Shown here: one piece after another, positions 5,890-11,707 of the stretch | How the letters are laid out: each line of letters starts with the position of its first letter | Numbering within the stretch: the first letter of the stretch is position 1 | Assembly (NCBI GenBank): GCA_964449565.1 | Contig: CAYUZB010000115.1 | Location: 1-11,707, forward strand | Direction of reading: 5' to 3' | Length of the DNA: 11,707 nt | Source: Granulosicoccus sp964449565 | Lineage (GTDB): Bacteria > Pseudomonadota > Gammaproteobacteria > Granulosicoccales > Granulosicoccaceae | The notes under the pieces: generated by a model | What the model was told of the DNA's origin: nothing | The model's database searches: none | What the model saw: the letters and a program-made list of their open reading frames with translations, nothing else | Translations under genes and position numbers: made by a program

Positions 5890-7925
5890 CGATTGATTCA
5901 GTCAGTTTTGACAAAGGGCGCAAAGCAGCCCCAAAACCTTGAGAAGGGATGCCTCGATGGTCTCATCGCTGACGAAATCGTGGGTTGGTTTTCGACAAAT
6001 CACAGTCCGATGCCGGAGCTCGTGCTTGTAGTCGATGGCGAGATATACAGCCCCATCGCACCAGTTGTCTGCGAGTTGGAACGCAAGGATGTCGCGAGTA
6101 GTTGTGATGTGGATGCCCTGTGTGGTTTTCGACTTCCCCTGTCGGATCTCCCGGCAGAGAAGGTCAGTAAATTATCTGTTCTGCATCGCGCATCGGGTTT
6201 TGATTTCGCGGGTCATACGTTTACCTACTGCCCAGCTGTCTTCGAGCACGCTGACGTATTGAAAAGATTGTTTCATGCAGAATTTTATCGATTCAGGTAC
6301 GCACTAGAAACTCTTTCCAATGATGAAGCGCTGGATCATTATATGTGGCTCGGAATATACGAAGGGTATGATCCGAATCCTTGGTTTTCGAATGTCCATG
6401 TGGCTGAGCAACTAATGTCACTCGATATTGAATCAGAGATTCCGATCATCACCTATCTGGCACATGAGGCTGAAAAGCTTATTAACCCATCACCCATGTT
6501 TGATACGCGTTTTTACGCGAAAAGCAATCCGGATGTGATCAAGGTATTCGGTTATCTCGAACACTATGTGCTGCACGGGCATGCTGAAGGCAGGAATCGC
6601 TTGTCAACCGTCATGCCGGATCACGTTTGTCAAGAACTTGCGGAGCTGAGCGCGTTTGACCATGATCTGGAGCATGCGATTGATTTCGTGGATAGGGTGG
6701 TACGCTATCCGCTGCTGACTCCTCAAACCTATATACCTGGCTTGATCAAGCGACGTTTTCCGCAACCACCTGCTGCTGTGATTTGCGTGAATTCCTTGAA
6801 CCTCGGTGGGGCAGAATTGATTGCTACCTATGTCATGCAGGCGATGACAGCACATTATGGCGCTGAACGTGTCGTGATGATCGTGACAGATTCCAATGAT
6901 GTAACTCTGAGCGCCTTGCTGGGAGACGACGCGAATATTATCTACCTGGACGAGGAAGGCAGTGTATCTGGTACTGCTGATCGAATCGATCTGTTACATG
7001 CGGTGATTGGACAGCTCAGACCGACTCGCATTATCAATATCAATTCTCGTACTGCATGGGGCATGTACCACGCTTATGGCAAACAGTTATCGCGTTTCAT
7101 CGAACTTGATGCCAATCTTTTCTGTCTGGATTACGACGCCAAGGGGCGAGTGTTTGGCTACATTCGTGAATTCATCCCCGGTTGCCTTGAGTACCTTACA
7201 CATGTTATGTGCGATAACCAGAATATCATCGACGATATCCGCGAGCACTATGGTTTTATTGATCAGGATATGGCGAAATTCCATACAGTGTATATACCTG
7301 CACCTGAGGTTGTTACGCCTGTCGATATCAGTCAGATTGCGGACAGGGGCAAGCCGATTCTTTGGTCAGGAAGGCTTGCCAACCAGAAGCGTCCTGAATT
7401 ACTGATTGCAATCGCCGAATCGATGCCTGACACCCAATTTGTTGTCTATGGTCCGCCAGGGGATTCCGAAACAAGTCATCGAATCAGCAATAACGAAATC
7501 GAGAACATAGAGTATCGAGGTGTCTATACACACATCACTGATGTAGATTTATCGGAATTTTCACTGTACTTGAACACCTCAGCCTGGGAAGGGCTGCCAA
7601 CCATGATCATTCAGGTGATGAGCGCTGGCTTACCCGTGGTGACGTCCTCGGTGGGTGGAATCAGTGAGCTGGTTGACGAGACCAGCGGTTGGGTCGTGAC
7701 TGATGATGATGAAGTGGATGCTTACGTGACGAGGATTCGCGAACGTATGGCACAGCCTCAACAGGCGCAGCAACGGGTTATCAAAGGGCAAGCAATCATA
7801 GCCGAGCGACATTCATGGGATCATTTTCATGCGCGATTGAAATCCATCGGCTTGCTGGAAAAACCCAACGGGGTGGTAGCGCGTAATGTTCTGAAATTTA
7901 CCCGACGACTGTTGCGACGTGCCAG
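5887..7925 (+). CDS. Family 4 glycosyltransferase with N-terminal repeat region, 3' end lost in assembly gap
   Basis: 679 codons are visible before the N run. Residues about 299-660 are a GT-B, GT4-type enzyme. NLGGAE (305-310) is the glycine loop of the first Rossmann domain. WSGRLANQKRPE (493-504) supplies the Arg496 and Lys501 pair that normally binds the donor diphosphate. SAWEGLPTMII then VMSAGLPVV forms the E-x7-E region, but the second Glu is Gln576 (first is Glu568). Residues about 129-165 and 203-240 hold two divergent repeats of an FxxxFY...HYxxxGxxEGxxP type; the second has NPDV at 214-217. This motif is seen N-terminal to other large glycosyltransferases, and its function is not known to me. 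Residues 1-118 are unassigned. The basic tail just before the gap (FTRRLLRRA) may be close to the natural end. It follows the GT2 gene with a one-base overlap. Confidence 0.85.
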
Positions 7926-8025
7926 NNNNNNNNNNNNNNNNNNNNNNNNNNNNNNNNNNNNNNNNNNNNNNNNNNNNNNNNNNNNNNNNNNNNNNNNNNN
8001 NNNNNNNNNNNNNNNNNNNNNNNNN
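7926..8025. other. Assembly gap of 100 N
   Basis: Exactly 100 undetermined bases, the conventional placeholder for a gap of unknown size. The reading frame stays open across it only because N codons are not stops. Different glycosyltransferase families lie on the two sides, so at least one gene boundary, and perhaps whole genes, are hidden here. Confidence 0.97.
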
Positions 8026-8697
8026 TTTCAGCAGAAGATGCTGTCAGCGCTGGGAATTGATCCGGCGACATTGTTGTCGTATGAAGGGCAGCGGCTCCAT
8101 CTTGAATTTGAACATTTAGTGTTGCCGTTTTTTCGTCTTGATGGCGCATCGTGGCCACATCCTTGGTGCGCCGGGTATTTAAAACATGAATTGTGGCCAA
8201 GATTCAATAGCAATGGTCCGAGACTCGAGAGAATCGACATTGATGCTCGCTCGGGTGAATATCGCAAACTGTACGTTGCCCGAGGTAATGCAAGGCGCCG
8301 CGTACTTAATGAAAGCGAACTGATCTCTCGGCTCAGAGACGAAGGTTATTCGATACTCAGTGCTGATAATAGTAGTTTTGAAGAACAGGCTCGCATGATG
8401 AATCAGGCAGATCTGGTTCTTGCCGCTCATGGTGCTGGACTTGCCAATATGGTGTTCTGCGAGCCGGGCACTCGGATCATTGAATTCGGTGGTCACTATC
8501 TGACCACGCATTTTCGAATGTTGAGTGAGTACGCCGACCTCGAATACCGATCTTTTGCAGCGGGAATCGATGAGAACGGTAGGCGACTGAACGTCACGCC
8601 TGATGGATCAGTGAGGTCTGAAGACTTCCATGTCGATATTGACGAGATCTTGCGCCAGTCAAACGCCTTTGCAGACGCGGATACTCGTTTTTCTTGA
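8026..8697 (+). CDS. Family 61 (DUF563) glycosyltransferase, 5' part lost in assembly gap
   Basis: 223 C-terminal residues are visible, ending at a TGA at 8695. The GT61 signature is strong: YVARGNARRRVLNESEL, then SFEEQARMMNQADLVLAAHGAGLANMVF with the conserved His135-Gly-Ala-Gly (fragment numbering), then CEPGTRIIEF. Bacterial members of this family occur in capsule and exopolysaccharide loci. Full-length members are typically a few hundred residues, so a substantial N-terminal part and the start codon lie in or before the gap. It should not be joined to the GT4 enzyme without closing the gap. It converges on the secreted protein gene ending at 8716, with 18 bases between them. Confidence 0.88.
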   Translation, partial: FQQKMLSALGIDPATLLSYEGQRLHLEFEHLVLPFFRLDGASWPHPWCAGYLKHELWPRFNSNGPRLERIDIDARSGEYRKLYVARGNARRRVLNESELISRLRDEGYSILSADNSSFEEQARMMNQADLVLAAHGAGLANMVFCEPGTRIIEFGGHYLTTHFRMLSEYADLEYRSFAAGIDENGRRLNVTPDGSVRSEDFHVDIDEILRQSNAFADADTRFS

Positions 8698-8715
8698 GTA
8701 CAGTGTGATGACCGC

Positions 8716-10440
8716 CTAGTTCGCGTAGCGTGCTGCAAAATCAGACCAGTCTCTGATTTCATCTGATTGCACCCCGACTATCCACATGAGTTCGACTACA
8801 TCCGAAGCATCGAACTTGCAATGTGGCTGTGATCGGTCACAGTTAAAAACTGGCAGGTAATCAAAGGCTGCACGCCATTGATCGCCAAATTCCGGATCAG
8901 CCAGAAATCGACGTGCTACGGCATCATTTGCCTGGTTGAGATCAGGTGTATCGTTATTCCCGAGATTGCCATTGCCAATCCGGTGATAAGTCCCCAGTCG
9001 TTCTACGTCGCGAATATTTTCGGGGGCTGTGTGTTCTTCGTTATAGCCGTGGCTGTGTTGGACGATTTGAATGTTTTTCAGATCGAGATTGGTGCTGGAT
9101 TCGAGTTGTCTCAACACCGATGCCGTGAAATCGGACGGTCCGCCTTCGGCAACCCAAACAGTCCTGCCTGCTTCTAGAGTTTCACGCCATCGACTGACGG
9201 TTTCGTTACGTACGGTAGTTCGTCTAGCATCAGCGTTCCACCAACTGTCGTTGCTGCCTTCTGCTCCCCAGGTTACGTTCATGACGACCTCCGAGTCGGG
9301 ATTGTAACGGCCAGGGAATTGCTCTTCGTATGTGCCGTTGACGATATGCAAGGTGTCGCGAAGTCCGTAGTAGCTGACAACCATCTTGCCCGCAACCGTG
9401 GCATGCCCGTCATCGCGATCACCGCCGTTATCGTAAAACAAAGCGATCAGATCACCGGGCTGATAACGACTGTCAGATGGCAAGTCGGCTTTCGCATTGC
9501 TGGGGGCGGGATTGGGTGAAGAGCCGGGATTGCTTGATGGCGTGGCAACAACCGGCTCAATCGCTTCTTCACTATTCGATGGCACGGTATCGCCTAGCTC
9601 ATCAGGTGCTTCGGTGCTAGCGAACACGGACAAGTCCCAGGTGGGCCCTCGCCATGAACAACCAGCGTTGCCCAGATCCACTCGCCCAGGACATTGGTTA
9701 ATATCCTCATCACCTGCGTTGTTTGCCGGGCCGTTTCCGCATTGAACATCGTTGTATATCGGATTGCTACCGATCCCCGGACCGCTGCCAATCGCAGCAG
9801 CGACCTCTCGAACAGTCCGTGGTCCGGCTGGGGTATCGACCAGGACATCGCCAATGCCGTGATCAAACTCAGAGGCAATATAACAACGACCATTGGCTGC
9901 ATAGCTATCAAGCCAGGCGCGTTGCGGTGGCCCGAAATCACCTCCGTAGACGATGCCGGTATCTGTATCGCCTGATGTGTTGCCTTGCAACAGGGCGCGT
10001 GGGCTGGCCGCCCCAATCTGGTACGAGGCACACATCCAACCATCAGCGGTGGGGTCACAGTCCACACGCGGAGCACTGCATTGGTTGGCGTAGCCGAGAC
10101 GCGCGGCTCCCAGTGACGGCGCAAGAAATTCGCAGCGACCTGATGTCAATTGATCGGTTTGAACGCTTGATGTTTGCGGTGCTACGGGTAAGACAGCTAC
10201 GCCATTGATCATGTTGAAGCTGGCACAAACCCATTCGCCGCCGATTTCATCGCAGTCGACTCGTGGCAGCGAACACGAACGCGCATAGCTGTTGATAGCA
10301 TCACGCAAGTTGCTTTCCTGAACCTGACAACTGCCTTGGTCTTGCGCATGGGCAGGTGCGTGCCATAGGGTTGGTAATAAGGTCAAAGACAGTGAGGCCA
10401 AAACGAAACTTGGGCGGGTTTTTGTCATAGCGGCGATCAT
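8716..10440 (-). CDS. Secreted Cys-rich protein with a nucleoside hydrolase-like C-terminal domain (tandem paralog A)
   Basis: 574 residues with a Sec signal peptide ending at about Ala32 (AHA then Gln). Two modules follow with identical spacing, C-x17-C-x6-C-x8-C: Cys38/56/63/72 and Cys103/121/128/137, each with PRVDCD and WxCAS. Next is a Cys-containing region (about 165-285; GRCYIAS, CPGRVD) shared with the neighbour, and a Pro/Ser-rich linker (about 288-325). The C-terminal domain opens with GDLIALFYDNGGDRDDGHA (Asp337, 341, 343, 344) and has VWVAEGGPSDF (Gly433-Gly-Pro435). These resemble the Asp cluster and Gly-Pro motif of nucleoside hydrolase-like folds, including DUF1593. That is a pattern match by eye, so activity is unproven. 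ATG 10440 or 10428 could be the start; neither has a clear ribosome binding site. It lies 35 bases downstream of its paralog, probably in one transcript. Confidence 0.8.
   Translation of the reverse strand: MIAAMTKTRPSFVLASLSLTLLPTLWHAPAHAQDQGSCQVQESNLRDAINSYARSCSLPRVDCDEIGGEWVCASFNMINGVAVLPVAPQTSSVQTDQLTSGRCEFLAPSLGAARLGYANQCSAPRVDCDPTADGWMCASYQIGAASPRALLQGNTSGDTDTGIVYGGDFGPPQRAWLDSYAANGRCYIASEFDHGIGDVLVDTPAGPRTVREVAAAIGSGPGIGSNPIYNDVQCGNGPANNAGDEDINQCPGRVDLGNAGCSWRGPTWDLSVFASTEAPDELGDTVPSNSEEAIEPVVATPSSNPGSSPNPAPSNAKADLPSDSRYQPGDLIALFYDNGGDRDDGHATVAGKMVVSYYGLRDTLHIVNGTYEEQFPGRYNPDSEVVMNVTWGAEGSNDSWWNADARRTTVRNETVSRWRETLEAGRTVWVAEGGPSDFTASVLRQLESSTNLDLKNIQIVQHSHGYNEEHTAPENIRDVERLGTYHRIGNGNLGNNDTPDLNQANDAVARRFLADPEFGDQWRAAFDYLPVFNCDRSQPHCKFDASDVVELMWIVGVQSDEIRDWSDFAARYAN
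9686..9789. repeat. Best-conserved block of the tandem duplication, copy A
   Basis: 104 bases matching copy B at 91 positions by hand count, without gaps, 1730 bases apart in direct orientation. It codes on the minus strand for the Cys region with QCGNGP and EDINQCPGRVD. It reflects gene duplication rather than a mobile element. Confidence 0.8.
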
Positions 10441-10475
10441 GTTAAGCGTGGACCGTTGTGGTTTATCGTTCTGGA

Positions 10476-11707
10476 TTAATTGGCGAAGCGCGAAGCGAAA
10501 TCTGACCAGCCGCGGATTTCATCGGATTCAATCCCGACAATCCACATCATGGCGACAGCATCAGAGCCATCGAATTTGCAGTGTGGGCCGGAGCGGTCGC
10601 AATTGAACACAGGCAAGTATTCAAATGCGGCGCGCCACAGGTCACCGAATTCAACATCCGATAAAAAGCGTCTTGCGACTGCATCATTGGCCTGGTTGAG
10701 GTCTGCTGTGTTGTTCCCGCCAGTATTGCCATCGCCAATTTTATGGTACGTCGCAAGTCGTTGTACGTCACTGAAATTGGTCGGGTTTGTGTGGTCTTCG
10801 TTGTAGACACTGTGCTGCACAATATGAATGTTCTTCAGATTCAGATCGGTTGTCGATTCCAGTTGGCGCAGCACACCGGCAGTAAAGTCGGAGGGGCCTC
10901 CTTCAGCCAGCCATACTTCGTGTCCCGCTTCAAGCGTCTCACGCCAGCGTGCTGCTGTCGCATTACGTACAAGGTCAGGTCTGGCAATCGAGTTCCACCA
11001 GCTGGCATTGCTTCCTTCGGATCCCCACGCTGCATTCATCACGATCTCTGAATTCGCGTCGTAACCATTTGGGAATCTGGCATCCAGTGTTCCGTTGACG
11101 ATATGTAGCGCCTCACCAAGTCCGAAGTAGCTGACAACCATTCTGTTCGCGGCCGTTGCATGACCATCATCACGATCGCCACTATTGTCATGGTGCATAC
11201 CAATCAAGTCGCCTGGTTCGTAGCGGCTGTCGTTCGGTAAGCTGCTTTTGGCATTGACCGGGCCACTGATCGGTGATGAGTTGTCGCTTGTTGCCGGGGT
11301 AACTGTTGGCGCGGGCACTGACGCCTGAGCGACCGGTGCAGTTTGCGGTTCGAATACCGATAGATCCCAGCTTGGTCCGCGCACGGAACAACCAGCAGCG
11401 CCCTGATCGACACGGCCAGGACATTGGTTGATGTCCTCATCACCTGCGTTGTTCGCCGGTCCGTTGCCGCATTGCACATCGTTGTAGATCGGGTTGTTGC
11501 CGACGCCCGGACCGCTCCCCAATGCATCAGCAACCTGTCTGACCGTGCGCGAACCTGCGGGGGTGTTGACAAGCACGTCGCCGATTCCATGATCGAAACT
11601 TGATGCAATGTAGCAACGACCGTTCGCGGAATAGCTGTCAGACCATGCTCGTTGTGGGGGACCAAAGTCGCCGCTGTAGGTGAAGCCGGTGTCATTCGGG
11701 TTCGATG
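10476..11707 (-). CDS. Secreted protein, tandem paralog B, 5' end cut by the right edge
   Basis: The frame is open from the TAA at 10476 to the window edge, giving 410 codons including the stop. The visible part aligns with residues from about 150 of paralog A, so roughly 150 residues (signal peptide and presumably the Cys modules) are missing. A shorter frame starting at GTG 11576 is not the real start, because the sequence upstream (GDFGPPQRAW, GRCYIAS, FDHGIGDVL) still matches paralog A. It shares the Cys region, a shorter linker richer in Ala, Pro and Thr, the Asp cluster in HHDNSGDRDDGHA, the GGPSDF motif and the FNCDR...PHCKFD tail. Identity to paralog A in the C-terminal domain is about two thirds by eye. 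Conserved Asp, His and Cys positions in both copies imply that both are under selection. The function is not known. Confidence 0.8.
   Translation of the reverse strand, partial: SNPNDTGFTYSGDFGPPQRAWSDSYSANGRCYIASSFDHGIGDVLVNTPAGSRTVRQVADALGSGPGVGNNPIYNDVQCGNGPANNAGDEDINQCPGRVDQGAAGCSVRGPSWDLSVFEPQTAPVAQASVPAPTVTPATSDNSSPISGPVNAKSSLPNDSRYEPGDLIGMHHDNSGDRDDGHATAANRMVVSYFGLGEALHIVNGTLDARFPNGYDANSEIVMNAAWGSEGSNASWWNSIARPDLVRNATAARWRETLEAGHEVWLAEGGPSDFTAGVLRQLESTTDLNLKNIHIVQHSVYNEDHTNPTNFSDVQRLATYHKIGDGNTGGNNTADLNQANDAVARRFLSDVEFGDLWRAAFEYLPVFNCDRSGPHCKFDGSDAVAMMWIVGIESDEIRGWSDFASRFAN
11416..11519. repeat. Best-conserved block of the tandem duplication, copy B
   Basis: Partner of the block at 9686-9789 (13 mismatches in 104 by hand count). 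Many differences sit at third codon positions of the minus-strand frame, consistent with an older duplication under purifying selection. Confidence 0.8.

Noticed and set aside
9594..10124. Minus-strand 176-codon frame within the secreted paralog A
   Set aside because: It is an out-of-frame shadow. A similar shadow frame in paralog B arises only because the two genes are similar.

Overview
The window (about 48-50 % GC by eye) looks like chromosomal DNA of a Gram-negative, probably marine, gammaproteobacterium. The signs are a YaiI/UPF0178 protein, a KpsM-type capsule exporter subunit, a secreted protein with a GlyGly-CTERM-like tail, and large Cys-rich secreted proteins. A finer taxonomic call is not supported. 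No rRNA, tRNA, CRISPR array, insertion sequence or phage gene was seen.

Layout. (1) Left edge, minus strand: a GTG-started single-pass membrane protein that runs out of the window. (2) 465-1847, plus: a permuted papain-like (C92/YiiX-YebB type) cysteine hydrolase with a long extra N-terminal region. (3) 1852-2319, minus: a YaiI/YqxD family protein, tail to tail with the previous gene. (4) 2576-4237, plus: a secreted surface protein with a carbohydrate-binding-like domain, two DUF11-like domains, an Asp-rich linker and a GlyGly-CTERM-like anchor. (5) 4201-5067, minus: a KpsM-type ABC-2 permease that overlaps the 3' end of the previous gene. (6) 5141-8697, plus: a glycosyltransferase cluster. 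It holds a GT2-like enzyme and, overlapping its stop by one base, a GT4 enzyme with an N-terminal repeat region. The GT4 gene runs into a 100-N assembly gap, and after the gap comes the C-terminal part of a GT61 (DUF563) enzyme. (7) 8716-11707, minus: two tandem paralogous secreted proteins, the upstream one cut by the right edge.

Working picture. The central part (4201-8697) reads as a piece of a surface polysaccharide locus: glycosyltransferases that build a chain and an ABC-2 permease that would export it. The ATPase partner (KpsT) is not visible, but it could lie in the gap or outside the window. The flanking secreted proteins are probably envelope or extracellular factors. Their functional link to the polysaccharide genes is only by proximity.

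Main cautions. The long open frame crossing 7926-8025 is an artefact of the N run: the two sides carry different glycosyltransferase families and should be treated as two broken genes. The most novel content is the tandem pair at the right end. Its C-terminal domain carries an Asp cluster and a later Gly-Gly-Pro motif that recall the nucleoside hydrolase fold, preceded in the complete copy by two identically spaced four-Cys modules.
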